Positions 7,588 through 17,034 are shown, counted from the stretch's first letter. The stretch is DNA of 42,432 nt from Rhodopirellula sp. (GCA_002701385.1 NZVD01000081.1:71458-113889); one strand, 5' to 3'. Numbers and translations: made by a program. The notes: generated from the letters alone by a model not told the origin.

Positions 7588-9600
7588 GTGACCAAGTCGT
7601 TCTCGAAATTAATGACAGCCATCACTCTAACTGTCTTTCTGGGAGTTCACTCTGTATTTGCTGCACCATCGACCGATCAGCTATTACCCGACACTACCAA
7701 GGCCTATTTCGCAGTCCCCGATTTAGATGAGCTACAAACTCGGTTTGAAAAGACTCAGATTTATCAGTTAATGACAGATCCCGTGATCAAGCCTTTTGCG
7801 GAAGACTTGAAGCGACAGTTACAATCGCGATTTGATCAAACTGGAATCCGATTAGGAATCAGTTTTGAAGACCTGGAAAATCTCAGTGCTGGTGAAGCAG
7901 CATCAGCTGTTATTGCGGTCGAAGATGAAGAACAACCGCATGCGTTGGCACTGATTGTCGACGTAACGGATTCACTTGAAGATGCGCAGGAATTGCTAGA
8001 CCGCATTGGCCAGGAACTCATCGATCAGGGTGCTGAGCAGTCCACTACAGAGATTGCCGGTCAGGAAGTTACGCAGTATACCGTTACTAGCGAAGAGAAT
8101 CCGGACCTTTCCTACAACGCCTATTACATCATTTTTGAAGACCATATTATTACGACTGACCATAGCAAAGTCCTTGCAGACGTGATGGCACGATTTGAAG
8201 AGCCTGGCACTGACAATGTTGCGGGTATTGAAGCCTATCAAGTCGCTATGCAACGATGCGATGATGCCTCTGAAGTAAGTCCTCAAGTTCGTTGGTTTGT
8301 AGAACCATTTGGATACGCTAAAACCATTCAAGCCGCAGCGGGAGTTGAACCTCAGGGTAAGAACTTCCAGGAGTTGCTACTGGGACAGGGTTTTGGTGCC
8401 CTGCGCGGAATGGGCGGTTGGGTCGTCGTTGCAGAAGGTGAAAATGAGTTCACGCACCATACCTTTGTCTATGCTCCTCGAGATACGGACGGAGTGGAAT
8501 CTCAAATTGCTCAGGAAGCCGAAGCAGCTGAAAACGGTTCGGAAACCGATCAACGTATCGCGGCCAAAGATTCGGATCGCTACCGTCTGGCTGCTCGAAT
8601 TCTCGACTTCCCAAATACCGAAGCCCAGGATCCTCAATCCTGGATTCCTTCTACTGTCAGTACGTACACTACGATGAATTGGAATCTGCGTGACTCTTTC
8701 GAATACGCCAAAACACTTGTCAATGAGTATTTGGATGCTGAAGAAGGGCAGGATCTGTTTGAAGAAATCCTCGAAGGTATCGCTCACGACGTTAATGGAC
8801 CACAACTGGATATCCGCGAGGAGCTTGTAGGGTATTTGGCGGGTCGCGTTTCCGTGATGACAGGATTCAAAGAACCTGTTGATGTGGATAGCCATCAATG
8901 GTTAGCAGCCATCGATGTAACCGATGCTCCCGCGGTACGAAAAGCTGTCGCCAAATTCATGAGTGCTGAACCCAATAAGGAAGAACGCGAGTTCAATGGG
9001 TTCACGATTTATGAAGTCCTCAATGTTGAAGAAGAAATTGACGTCGAATTGAATCTGGAGTTCGGAGAGGGATTCGATGTCGAAGGATTTGGCGGGGATG
9101 AAGGATTCGGTGGCGAAGACTTTGGAGCTCCCGAAGAAGAAGCTGTTGGCGCACAACCACTCATCAGCCAGTGGGCTGTCACGGTTTCGGATTCCGGACA
9201 CATTATTGTTGCATCCAGTGCCGACTTCATCGAAGACTTACTACGGGAACAGGATGCCGCTCGGCTAAATGAAACCGATGATTATCAACGTGTCGAAGTT
9301 GCCCTGAAAGCACTTGGGGCTGATTCAACCAGCATTCGAATGTTCAGCCGACTGGATAAGAAAAACGAGCCTAACTACAAACTACTTCAGCAAGGAAAGA
9401 TGCAACAATCCGATACGATTGCCGGCAAACTTCTTAAACGCCTCATGGGGTCTGCCGAAGAGAAGCAAGTCGAAAAGCTCGATGTCTCAAAGATGCCTGA
9501 ATTCGAGAAGGTTGCTAAATACCTGGGTCCATCAGGAACTTATGTTCAGACCCGGGAAGACGGATGGTTTATTTCCGGTGCCGTTCTCAAAAAGAATTAA
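7588..9600 (+). CDS. Large secreted hypothetical protein (670 aa)
   Basis: I chose the GTG at 7588 because AAGGA lies eight bases upstream and the product then begins with a regular signal peptide (MTKSFSKLMTAITLTVFLG, ending HSVFA before APSTDQLL). An ATG at 7549 adds 13 residues without a ribosome-binding site. The mature part is acidic and of mixed alpha/beta character, with no membrane segment; it opens with LLPDTTKAYFAVPDLDEL, a style common in large planctomycete secreted proteins and reminiscent of DUF3352-type proteins. Near two thirds of the length is a Gly/Asp/Glu/Phe-rich insert (EGFGGDEGFGGEDFGAPEEE). No catalytic motif is recognised. The location is probably periplasmic or cell surface; function unknown. 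Confidence 0.8.
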   Translation: MTKSFSKLMTAITLTVFLGVHSVFAAPSTDQLLPDTTKAYFAVPDLDELQTRFEKTQIYQLMTDPVIKPFAEDLKRQLQSRFDQTGIRLGISFEDLENLSAGEAASAVIAVEDEEQPHALALIVDVTDSLEDAQELLDRIGQELIDQGAEQSTTEIAGQEVTQYTVTSEENPDLSYNAYYIIFEDHIITTDHSKVLADVMARFEEPGTDNVAGIEAYQVAMQRCDDASEVSPQVRWFVEPFGYAKTIQAAAGVEPQGKNFQELLLGQGFGALRGMGGWVVVAEGENEFTHHTFVYAPRDTDGVESQIAQEAEAAENGSETDQRIAAKDSDRYRLAARILDFPNTEAQDPQSWIPSTVSTYTTMNWNLRDSFEYAKTLVNEYLDAEEGQDLFEEILEGIAHDVNGPQLDIREELVGYLAGRVSVMTGFKEPVDVDSHQWLAAIDVTDAPAVRKAVAKFMSAEPNKEEREFNGFTIYEVLNVEEEIDVELNLEFGEGFDVEGFGGDEGFGGEDFGAPEEEAVGAQPLISQWAVTVSDSGHIIVASSADFIEDLLREQDAARLNETDDYQRVEVALKALGADSTSIRMFSRLDKKNEPNYKLLQQGKMQQSDTIAGKLLKRLMGSAEEKQVEKLDVSKMPEFEKVAKYLGPSGTYVQTREDGWFISGAVLKKN

Positions 9601-9627
9601 GGTACTCGGATCCCAACGAATGTGAGA

Positions 9628-10758
9628 TTAACGGTGGTAAACACGGATGTCGCGGTGCGTGTTTACCACTTCCTGTGACCATCGATAAGTTTTCCCTTCG
9701 AGCAATCTCGCCGGAGAATTGAAGTACTTACCGATGGACTCCAAATCGGAATCTTGTGGTTGTTCACCGGACGGCTTTCGAGCTGAAATGACGAGTAGAT
9801 AATAGTCGTTTCCCGAAGCAATCTTGAGGCTAAATTGGCCTTCGCTATCAGAGAGCGTAATGTCACCTCCGAGCCGGCGTATTTCCTGAACGGTCGGTAA
9901 CGATTCATCAATATCGATTCCCGCAGCGATTCCGTTCTCGACAAATTTCTCACTTGGCAGCGAATCCTTTGGCAACAGGACAACCAATGCTTTGTCATCG
10001 ACGGCTTCGGGATCATCATCCGTTCGAAAAGTGACACGCCCCTCGAAGTTTACATATTCATCCGCTCCGGCCACCTCTGTCTCAACTGAATTCCGCGTTC
10101 CCGGATTCATCATCGTCCCGAGCCAAAAACTAGTCATGGCTACAAAAACGATCAAGACGCCAAACAGATATAAATTCGATCTAGCCACACCCAACTGTCC
10201 ATGAGCCCTACGATGAGAGATCATCTTGGTGTCCGTCGCCGTATCTTCCGCGACCTGGTCAGCCAAATCATCAAAGACCCTGGAGGACACTTCCACTCTT
10301 CGGCGTCGATCTTTCAGAATATCGTTTTGAGACTTGTGACTTGGGTCGGTTGATTCCTCGGCAGGAACAGTGTGCTCCTGCTCAGTTGAACTCGCAGCTT
10401 CGTCCGAATGTTCCGATACCTCTTCAGCGTCCAACCCTCTGTATTCGCTTTCGGGTAGGTCTTCGGCCCGGGACTGTTCCGATTCCTGGGGCTTGGTCGT
10501 ATCGGGCTGCATGGCCTCGTCAGTATTCTGCAACGGAGCTACGTTCTTTGTCTCGGCAGTCACTGGGGTAGGTTCGGTGACTACTGGTGGAGAGACGATC
10601 GGCGGTGCTAAGATCGCTTGGTTTTGGTCATCAAAGGGTTCGACAGCCGGAGGCACTCGAATTTGTGTATGGCATCCGGGGCAGGTTGCTTCCGTATCAG
10701 CACGTGATACTGGAACCCTAAGCGTCTGCTGACAGTGAGGACAATTAAACTTGATCAT
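9628..10758 (-). CDS. Zinc-ribbon, single-TM protein with C-terminal beta-sandwich-like domain (376 aa)
   Basis: The N-terminus is a zinc ribbon with CPHC (Cys6, Cys9) and CPGC (Cys26, Cys29), like the MJ0042 type of ribbon. A long acidic, Pro/Glu/Ser-rich linker follows (about 40-190), then one membrane segment (LYLFGVLIVFVAMTSFWLG) and an extracytoplasmic C-terminal part with the look of a carboxypeptidase regulatory-like beta-sandwich (DGEGQFSLKI-type strand, here DSEGQFSLKI). The layout puts the zinc ribbon in the cytoplasm and the sandwich outside. It follows a small membrane protein by 32 bases and is probably co-transcribed with it. A perfect 12-bp inverted repeat lies in its last codons. 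Role unknown; the domain call of the C-terminus is tentative. Confidence 0.8.
   Translation of the reverse strand: MIKFNCPHCQQTLRVPVSRADTEATCPGCHTQIRVPPAVEPFDDQNQAILAPPIVSPPVVTEPTPVTAETKNVAPLQNTDEAMQPDTTKPQESEQSRAEDLPESEYRGLDAEEVSEHSDEAASSTEQEHTVPAEESTDPSHKSQNDILKDRRRRVEVSSRVFDDLADQVAEDTATDTKMISHRRAHGQLGVARSNLYLFGVLIVFVAMTSFWLGTMMNPGTRNSVETEVAGADEYVNFEGRVTFRTDDDPEAVDDKALVVLLPKDSLPSEKFVENGIAAGIDIDESLPTVQEIRRLGGDITLSDSEGQFSLKIASGNDYYLLVISARKPSGEQPQDSDLESIGKYFNSPARLLEGKTYRWSQEVVNTHRDIRVYHR
9634..9669. repeat. Perfect 12-bp inverted repeat overlapping 3' end of a gene
   Basis: GTGGTAAACACG (9634-9645) pairs perfectly with CGTGTTTACCAC (9658-9669) across a 12-base loop. It lies inside the last codons of the minus-strand zinc-ribbon gene and 33 bases after the stop of the plus-strand secreted protein, so it could end transcripts from both sides. 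No T run follows in either direction. Confidence 0.6.
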
Positions 10759-10790
10759 GATAGCCTGGTTAGCGCGTCTACGTTGGCGAG

Positions 10791-11054
10791 CTACTTCTCA
10801 GTGGTTGAACCGGATTCCGCCTGACTGGCGTTCTTATTAGATTGTTCAACAAGATAGACCGCCATTGCAAGTACAAGCAGGCAGAAAACAATCGCAGAAA
10901 TAAGAAGCGCGACTATCGAGAGGATCATAAATATCTGAGTCGCGCCTCCATCCTCGAAATTTCCAGCAACCAATGCAGAGCCGCCTGACACAAGACTGGT
11001 GACTGCGGCAGAAATTAGTATTAGTAGTAGAACGACAATGATGCGTCGAAGCAT
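10791..11054 (-). CDS. Small two-TM membrane protein (87 aa)
   Basis: A short hydrophobic protein with an N-terminal membrane segment (RRIIVVLLLILISAAVTSLV), a small outer loop containing GNFEDGGATQ, a second membrane segment (IFMILSIVALLISAIVFCLL, continuing into LVLAMAVYLV) and a polar tail rich in Ser, Asn and Glu. It ends 32 bases before the zinc-ribbon protein on the same strand, which suggests an operon and a shared membrane role. I do not recognise a family. The clean hydrophobic pattern supports translation, though short frames of this length carry some risk. Confidence 0.6.
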   Translation of the reverse strand: MLRRIIVVLLLILISAAVTSLVSGGSALVAGNFEDGGATQIFMILSIVALLISAIVFCLLVLAMAVYLVEQSNKNASQAESGSTTEK

Positions 11055-11117
11055 TCGACTTAACCCCCAAACTTCCTATCTTGAGCATTTTAAGGCAGTG
11101 TTTCTCAAAGTCAACAA

Positions 11118-13700
11118 GTGGACCTGAATCAATCCCTGCTATTCCGACATAAGTTACAAGAAGGATGCTACTCGATTTGCAAGCGGACCCGTAATTCTGG
11201 TCAAATGACGCTTACCTGCAATAATATTGTCGCCACTGTATCCGTTATTTCTGCCGATACTCTTAACAGACAAGCATCAATTTGGATTCTTCTAAGCTCT
11301 CTTTTGACAAAGTCCTACACCTTGGGAAATTCAACAGGCCAATCTGGTAAACATGCACGTGCTTCCCAAGTAAGCATCAGCATCCTTTTGATGTTGTTGA
11401 TTGGAAGTGGCCTACCGGCGGCCATCTACACGTTGAAAAACAATGTTCAGGTAGAAGGAGAACCGGGCAAGATTGGGGGGATTGGGGAAACGCCCCTAGC
11501 CTCCGGCACGACTGCCGGAGAAGTTTCCACGAAGTTAGTACATTTTGCAGATGATGGAATTCGACGCACATTTTTCTCTCAGTATCAGGTACTCAACTTT
11601 GTCAATTCACCAACTGACAGTCTTGAGCGAATCATGCTCAAGCAACGGGTTGCTACCGTAGGTAAACGTCTGGTCGCTGTAGGCCCAATCTTAAATATCA
11701 CTTCGTTCGACGAATTCGGTCGCAGGACGGTGACGATGAGGGACGCACGAGGCCCATTGCATATCATCCAGGGCGTCACCGAAGTAAACTCTAAATACAT
11801 CAAACTTGAATCATTGCTTACCAAGACGCCTATCATTTGGGAAACTCGTCTTGCTACCAGTAGTATGCCAACCCCCATCCTCGGCAAGATTCTCAAGACG
11901 CATTTGGATATGAAGAATCCGGATGACCGGCTCAAGATCGTGCGTCTCTATATGCAATGCGAACGCTACCGAGAGGCCATGTTTGAATTACAGTCGGCCA
12001 TCGAGCAGTTTCCGGAGTTGGCCAATTTAAAGGAACAGATTTCTCAACTCCGGCAGGCTCTGGCAGATCGGCTCATTGAGGAAATCGAAAGTCGCCAACG
12101 AGCCGGGCAACATTCGCGAGTCTACAACTGGCTGAAGAGTTTCCCCAGTGACGGTGTAGCAGTCGAAACGCTACTCCGCGCCCGTGACCTTATGAAAGAC
12201 TACGACGATCAGTCCAAGCAGCGTGACATCGTCTTCGCTTTATTTGACAAGTACGCATCTCAAATTCAGGAGCAGGAAACCAAAGATGCTGTTGCTCGTA
12301 TTCGTGACGAGATTTTTAGTGAACTAAATATCAATACGCTCCCCAGATTTGCAGATTTCGTCCGTCTTAGTGAAGATCCAGATATTGGGTTTGACCAAAA
12401 GCTTGCCATGGCCATTAGTGGTTGGTTGATGGGGCAGGGTGAAGTCACCCAAAACTTGGCTGTCGCGACTTCATTGTTTGAAGTACGTAACAAGGTACGT
12501 GATTATCTGAACAGTAATAATGATGAGCAACGTAGTGCCATTCTTAATGACATTGCGGGACTCGAAGGTGGAACGCCTGCCAATATCGCTCGATTACTCA
12601 ATGCCATGAAACCGGCTCCTCCGTTAGTTCAACAAGCTCACGAAGATCCATTGCACTTTGCCTTTGAGTCGACCGGTGCCGACGGCAAGACGTTTCGCTA
12701 CCTTGTGCAACTCCCACCAGACTATGATGCCTACCGCAAGTATCCAACCATCCTGACATTACATGGAGCAGGAAACTCGCCGGAACAGCAAATTGACTGG
12801 TGGGCAGGGGGCTACAACAAACAAATGGACCTGAGGCTCGGACAGGCTTCTCGTCACGGATACATCGTCATTGCTCCGGAATGGACGGACGATCAGTACC
12901 AAAGTTCTTATGAGTATTCAGCTCAAGAGCATTCCCGAGTCCTTTACGCGTTACAGGAAAGCCTACACCGGTTTGCAATCGATACGGACCGGGTGTTTTT
13001 GACTGGACATAGCGTCGGAGGAGATGCGGCCTGGGATATCGGACTGGCGCATCCGGACCTATGGGCGGGCGTAATACCGATCTGTGCCACTGCAGGCAAA
13101 TATGTCACGCGGTATTGGGAAAACGCAAAGCACGTTTCCTTCTATTTTGTATCCGGAGAGATGGATGGGAATCGAATTGCGCAGAACGAGCGTGATTTCA
13201 ACCGCTACTTAAACCGGTCTGGATTTGACACCATGATTGTTGAATACAAAGGCCGAGGCCATGACCACTTTCAGGACGACATCCATCACATGTTTGACTG
13301 GATGCGATTCCATCGGCGGGACTTTGAAGTCTCCGAGTTCCAAGTGACTTCCATGCGGCCTTGGGATAATTACTTTTGGTGGACAGAATTTTCCAAATTC
13401 CCGACCGAGGCGATTACGCTTCCACTGGAATGGCCGCCTAGCTCCGCCCGCGCCATGGAGATCGAAGCCAGTATCGGCCCCAACAATCGCATTCGCGTGA
13501 AAAGTGCAGCAGCCAACATCTCGATCTTCTTAAACCCGGATCTGGTCGACTTTGAAAAAAATGTCTCACTCACCGTCATTGGACGGGAACGAGTCGTTCC
13601 TATTGAACCAAGTGTCGAAGTCATGTTGGAAGACGTGCGTTCCCGAGGAGATCGGCAACGCCCATTCTGGGTCCGCTTTGACTTTTCAAGGCAACCGTAA
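11118..13700 (+). CDS. Membrane-anchored or secreted esterase with C-terminal alpha/beta-hydrolase domain (up to 860 aa)
   Basis: The C-terminal third is an esterase/PHB-depolymerase-like alpha/beta hydrolase: the oxyanion region TILTLHGAGNSPEQQ, the nucleophile elbow GHSVGG (Ser632 from the GTG at 11118), a candidate acid Asp683 in SGEMDGN and His715 in GRGHDHF. Between the N-terminus and this domain is a helical region of about 400 residues (REAMFELQSAIEQFPELANL and similar) that may form repeats. A membrane segment (SISILLMLLIGSGLPAAIYTL) lies at about residues 87-108, so the start is uncertain: the first 80 or so residues are Cys- and Ser-rich and do not look native, ATG exists at 11205, and no start has a good ribosome-binding site. 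Substrate unknown; probably an extracytoplasmic ester. Confidence 0.75.
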   Translation: MDLNQSLLFRHKLQEGCYSICKRTRNSGQMTLTCNNIVATVSVISADTLNRQASIWILLSSLLTKSYTLGNSTGQSGKHARASQVSISILLMLLIGSGLPAAIYTLKNNVQVEGEPGKIGGIGETPLASGTTAGEVSTKLVHFADDGIRRTFFSQYQVLNFVNSPTDSLERIMLKQRVATVGKRLVAVGPILNITSFDEFGRRTVTMRDARGPLHIIQGVTEVNSKYIKLESLLTKTPIIWETRLATSSMPTPILGKILKTHLDMKNPDDRLKIVRLYMQCERYREAMFELQSAIEQFPELANLKEQISQLRQALADRLIEEIESRQRAGQHSRVYNWLKSFPSDGVAVETLLRARDLMKDYDDQSKQRDIVFALFDKYASQIQEQETKDAVARIRDEIFSELNINTLPRFADFVRLSEDPDIGFDQKLAMAISGWLMGQGEVTQNLAVATSLFEVRNKVRDYLNSNNDEQRSAILNDIAGLEGGTPANIARLLNAMKPAPPLVQQAHEDPLHFAFESTGADGKTFRYLVQLPPDYDAYRKYPTILTLHGAGNSPEQQIDWWAGGYNKQMDLRLGQASRHGYIVIAPEWTDDQYQSSYEYSAQEHSRVLYALQESLHRFAIDTDRVFLTGHSVGGDAAWDIGLAHPDLWAGVIPICATAGKYVTRYWENAKHVSFYFVSGEMDGNRIAQNERDFNRYLNRSGFDTMIVEYKGRGHDHFQDDIHHMFDWMRFHRRDFEVSEFQVTSMRPWDNYFWWTEFSKFPTEAITLPLEWPPSSARAMEIEASIGPNNRIRVKSAAANISIFLNPDLVDFEKNVSLTVIGRERVVPIEPSVEVMLEDVRSRGDRQRPFWVRFDFSRQP

Positions 13701-13738
13701 AAGCTAGATGGTAAAAACTCGACGGTAGATACTCAGTC

Positions 13739-14536
13739 TTAGTACCTAGCCACGTCGCCTACGGTACGTTCAGGGAATACGGCTTCCACAGCTTCGGTCG
13801 CCCGTTCCACCATGAACTTCAAGTCACTTGCCACGGCGATGAACTGCATTCCTTGTTCTGCTCGACTAAGAGCTCCTTCAGGGTCCATTTCATGGATGCC
13901 AGTCGGAGTCCCTACCGCTTTGCCAGCCCGGATGACTTCCTGAATTGCAGCTTCATGCTCTTCCGCCGAAGGAAAAGTGCCGTCCTCAGCCCGCATCTGA
14001 AATCGCAGGTCATTCGGGCCAATGAAAATAGCATCGCAGCCTGGCAGACTATAAATGGCCTCGGCGTTGGCGACCCCTTCCGGGCTTTCTGTTTGCAAGA
14101 CGACCAAGATCTCATCATTGGCCTGAGCTCGATAATCACCTGCCGTCGCACCAAAATTCAGATTGTGACTTCCACCACCGACGCTCCGGGTACCTTCTGG
14201 CGGGAATTTCGCTGCTGCAATGGCTGCCTTAGCCTGTTCCACGGTATCAACCATGGGCACCACGATGCCCCAGGCACCCGCATCTAAAACACGTTTGATG
14301 TAGTGATGACTTCCTTCAGGTACACGCGCCAAAGGCACACAACCAGCATCTGCCACCGCAGCAAACACCTGCTCAGCCTGACTCCAGTCAAAGGCACCAT
14401 GTTCAATATCCAGAGTCAGCCAATCCCAACCCATACGTGAGAGGATTCGAGTCCCTAGAAAGTTACCCAGCGAAAGCCAGGTCCCAAACGTTGGTTCACC
14501 ATTTCGTAATTTTTCTTTAACTGGATTCTTTCTCAT
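13739..14536 (-). CDS. HpcH/HpaI family aldolase (265 aa)
   Basis: A class II (metal-dependent) pyruvate aldolase of the HpcH/HpaI family, related to 2-keto-3-deoxyglucarate aldolase and 2,4-dihydroxyhept-2-enedioate aldolase. Family segments in order are [27 protein letters not shown] (with the metal-site acid), [34 protein letters not shown] and [12 protein letters not shown]. Length is normal. It has AAAGG just upstream of the ATG and is convergent with the esterase gene, 38 bases apart. A role in sugar-acid breakdown would fit the KdgK and Eda homologues in this window, but the actual aldehyde product is not decided by sequence. Confidence 0.88.
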   Translation of the reverse strand: MRKNPVKEKLRNGEPTFGTWLSLGNFLGTRILSRMGWDWLTLDIEHGAFDWSQAEQVFAAVADAGCVPLARVPEGSHHYIKRVLDAGAWGIVVPMVDTVEQAKAAIAAAKFPPEGTRSVGGGSHNLNFGATAGDYRAQANDEILVVLQTESPEGVANAEAIYSLPGCDAIFIGPNDLRFQMRAEDGTFPSAEEHEAAIQEVIRAGKAVGTPTGIHEMDPEGALSRAEQGMQFIAVASDLKFMVERATEAVEAVFPERTVGDVARY

Positions 14537-14717
14537 TCGTAGAATACCTTTACGGTGGGGAGACAGTTGAATTGAATAATACTAGTCTTTCAGACGGAGG
14601 AATCACTCTCAAGTCCCCTCCGCAAGAATTCGAAAAGTACTGACTTGTTAAATCTACAGCCGGTATCAGACCGATACTTAAACTAGCTCGAATCACAAGG
14701 GTAAGGAGCTCCAAAGT

Positions 14718-15974
14718 ATGTCGAATCGAATTTGTAATTCACTGAGCAACCGCCTCAGATTTAAATCCACGTTGACGGTAGTTTCTATCTTTACGTTTTG
14801 GTTGGTACAACAAGCGGACGCGCAGGTTGCAGATCGCTACGAAACCGCGCGTAAACAGATGGTAAACACAGCGGTAATCGGAAGCGGAGTAAAGCATGAA
14901 CGTGTGATTCAATCGATGTTGAAAACACCAAGGCATGAATTTGTTCCAACCAACATTCGAAATCAGGCTTATTTCGACATGGCCTTACCGATCGGAGGTC
15001 AGCAGACGATCTCGGCTCCATTTATCGTGGCTTACATGACAGAGGCACTCGACCCCAAAGCCACCGATAAGGTCTTAGAAATCGGGACGGGCAGTGGCTA
15101 TCAAGCAGCAGTCCTCTCTCCGTTGGTCCGGTCTGTTTATTCCATTGAGATTGTGGAAGAACTGGGCTACAAAGCTAAAGCGACCCTAAACAAACTCAAA
15201 TACGACAACGTGAAAACCAAAGTGGGCGATGGATTCAAAGGCTGGCCGGAATATGCACCGTTTGACAAGATTATCGTCACCTGCTCGCCGGAGCGAGTTC
15301 CCATACCACTTGTGCAACAGCTTCGAGAAGGGGGAACGATGGTGATACCGGTTGGTCAACGATATCAACAAACGATGTACATCATGCGTAAAACCAACGG
15401 CAAGCTGAAATCAGAGGCGTTACGCCCAACCTTGTTCGTTCCCATGACAGGCAATGCAGAAGATAACCGGCAGGTTAAACCAGATCCTCTCAATCCGATG
15501 CTGTTCAATGGTGACTTTGAATTGGTAAAAGAGGATTATGATTTCCTCATAGGCTGGTACTATCAGCGGCAGGTCAAATTAGTTTCCGGTAATGAGGCTG
15601 CACAAGGTGATCACTTCGCTCAATTCTCAAATGAAACTCCCGGATTATCCTCTCATATGCTTCAGGGATTTGCGATTGATGGCCGAGCCATTAATTCACT
15701 CGGTATCCAGGCTCAGATAAAGCTACAAGATGTTCGTCAGGGCCGCACTCGTGACGAAATTCCGCTATTTGCCATCTCATTTTACGACGAGAGTCGTCGA
15801 GAAGTCGGTGTCGTATCATTAGGCCCATTTATCGGGACACACAACTGGAGCCCTGTGCAAAAGATCGTTCGCGTTCCCATCCAGGCACGGGAAGCAATTC
15901 TACGTGTCGGGCTTTTCGGCGGGGTAGGGGAGTTCTCCATCGATGATCTTCAATTGCGGTTTACCAAACGGTAA
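14718..15974 (+). CDS. Exported protein-L-isoaspartate methyltransferase-like protein with CBM-like C-terminal domain (418 aa)
   Basis: Residues about 40-240 form a PIMT-type SAM methyltransferase: IGGQQTISAPFIVAYMTEAL, motif I LEIGTGSGYQAAVLSPL (about 120-136), FDKIIVTCSPERVPIPLVQQ and GGTMVIPVG. PIMT repairs isoaspartyl residues in damaged proteins using SAM. Unlike the usual cytosolic enzyme, this one begins with a signal-peptide-like stretch (basic NRLRFK, hydrophobic STLTVVSIFTFWLVQ, then ADA before QVADRY). It ends with about 155 extra residues starting NGDFE (264-268), with a GW pair at 279-280 and a final DDLQLRF strand, the layout of a CBM4/9-like jelly roll. GGAG precedes the ATG. 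Similar exported PIMT-like proteins may exist in planctomycetes; the extra domain call is by pattern only. Confidence 0.85.
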   Translation: MSNRICNSLSNRLRFKSTLTVVSIFTFWLVQQADAQVADRYETARKQMVNTAVIGSGVKHERVIQSMLKTPRHEFVPTNIRNQAYFDMALPIGGQQTISAPFIVAYMTEALDPKATDKVLEIGTGSGYQAAVLSPLVRSVYSIEIVEELGYKAKATLNKLKYDNVKTKVGDGFKGWPEYAPFDKIIVTCSPERVPIPLVQQLREGGTMVIPVGQRYQQTMYIMRKTNGKLKSEALRPTLFVPMTGNAEDNRQVKPDPLNPMLFNGDFELVKEDYDFLIGWYYQRQVKLVSGNEAAQGDHFAQFSNETPGLSSHMLQGFAIDGRAINSLGIQAQIKLQDVRQGRTRDEIPLFAISFYDESRREVGVVSLGPFIGTHNWSPVQKIVRVPIQAREAILRVGLFGGVGEFSIDDLQLRFTKR

Positions 15975-16132
15975 TCATCACCCCAACAACGCTCGCATTA
16001 ACGTGGTGCCAATGTTAAGATAGGCAAAACAGGAATTCGACTCCTGCCATAACCATTCATCACATTGAAAACGTGGGCGTTGCTTCTGACTGAACACAGC
16101 CTGCGTCACGAGAACACCAACGAGGACTTCTC

Positions 16133-16873
16133 ATGCGACATGTAAACAAACTCATGCTGTTAACAGCAATCATCCTCAGCTGCTTTACTTTGCAGCAGGC
16201 TGAGGCTCAACTCTTAAATCCGTGCTGTCGACCTGTTCCAGTATGCTGTGGCCCTCTCGTGGTTCGCCGCCCCATTATTCGCAATGCCGCCGCTGAATTG
16301 AGAATGGCTGCACATTACCACCTTAACTACAGGTATTACCGTGGCGTAGTTTATGGAGGTCCTGTCGTCACACAAGATCATCACGCGGTTCCAACTCCTG
16401 CGGAATCTCATTCAACCGAAAAGCCATATCACGAAGCATCTGAAACACCTAGCGACTCTGTGCTTCAGCCAGTCCAACCGGCTCAGCCTCTAGTGCCGGC
16501 TGAGCCTGCTGAACCCGAGCAGCCAGTCCAGCCAGCACCTGCCGACGCTCCGGCTTCGGCCCCTGAAGCTGCTCCAGCAGACGATGATGATGCATTTCAG
16601 GTGGAAGACCCCACTTCAACCACACTCATTCTGACCGTACCTGAAAACGCCACCGTGACCATTAACGGCAAGCCCACTACATCTCGGGGTACGACTCGAA
16701 CTTACATTTCACGACAGGTAGAGCCCAATGCACGGTATCGATACCGTGTGGAAATTAGCTGGATTAACGGCTCCAAAGAATACCGTGTTTCGGAGAATAT
16801 CGACCTGCAACCAGGCCATCCGGTCGCTCGCGTATTCTCTACTCCTCACATACCGAGAGTCGTCAAAAAATAG
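16133..16873 (+). CDS. Secreted TIGR03000-domain protein (246 aa)
   Basis: It begins with a signal peptide (MRHVNKLMLLTAIILSCFTL, then AEAQ). The mature N-terminus is Cys-rich (NPCCRPVPVCCGPLVV), then comes a Pro/Ala/Glu-rich linker with repeated QP and EP units and a DDDD patch (about 95-160). The C-terminal 75 residues (TLILTVPENATVTINGKPT, ... YRYRVEISWINGSKEYRVSE) match the small beta domain TIGR03000 that is known mainly from planctomycetes. It probably sits in the periplasm or on the surface; role unknown. A GAGGA ribosome-binding site precedes the ATG and a strong terminator follows. Confidence 0.85.
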   Translation: MRHVNKLMLLTAIILSCFTLQQAEAQLLNPCCRPVPVCCGPLVVRRPIIRNAAAELRMAAHYHLNYRYYRGVVYGGPVVTQDHHAVPTPAESHSTEKPYHEASETPSDSVLQPVQPAQPLVPAEPAEPEQPVQPAPADAPASAPEAAPADDDDAFQVEDPTSTTLILTVPENATVTINGKPTTSRGTTRTYISRQVEPNARYRYRVEISWINGSKEYRVSENIDLQPGHPVARVFSTPHIPRVVKK

Positions 16874-16917
16874 CAATGGTTTAGCCGTTGCCGATTTCCC
16901 ATAGTGAAACCATACTT

Positions 16918-16959
16918 AAAAGTTCCTTGGACGCATCGACGCGACTAAGGAACTTTTTT
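16918..16959 (+). terminator. Intrinsic terminator after TIGR03000 gene
   Basis: AAAAGTTCCTT pairs with AAGGAACTTTT around an 18-base loop that itself can pair weakly, and the right arm continues into TTTTTT. It lies 45 bases after the stop codon and 75 bases before asd. Confidence 0.9.
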
Positions 16960-17034
16960 CATGAAAACTCAACTGAATTGCGAGACTCCTAAGTCGATCA
17001 TTTCCATTCTCCATGTCCATAAAGGAACCCTATC

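Noticed and set aside
8377-8898. Long antisense frame of 173 codons opposite the secreted protein
   Set aside because: It lies entirely antisense to a gene with a signal peptide and good ribosome site, and its translation shows no domain.
13701-13738. Possible terminator between the esterase and the HpaI-like aldolase
   Set aside because: Only a weak GGTA/TACC pairing is visible and there is no T run.
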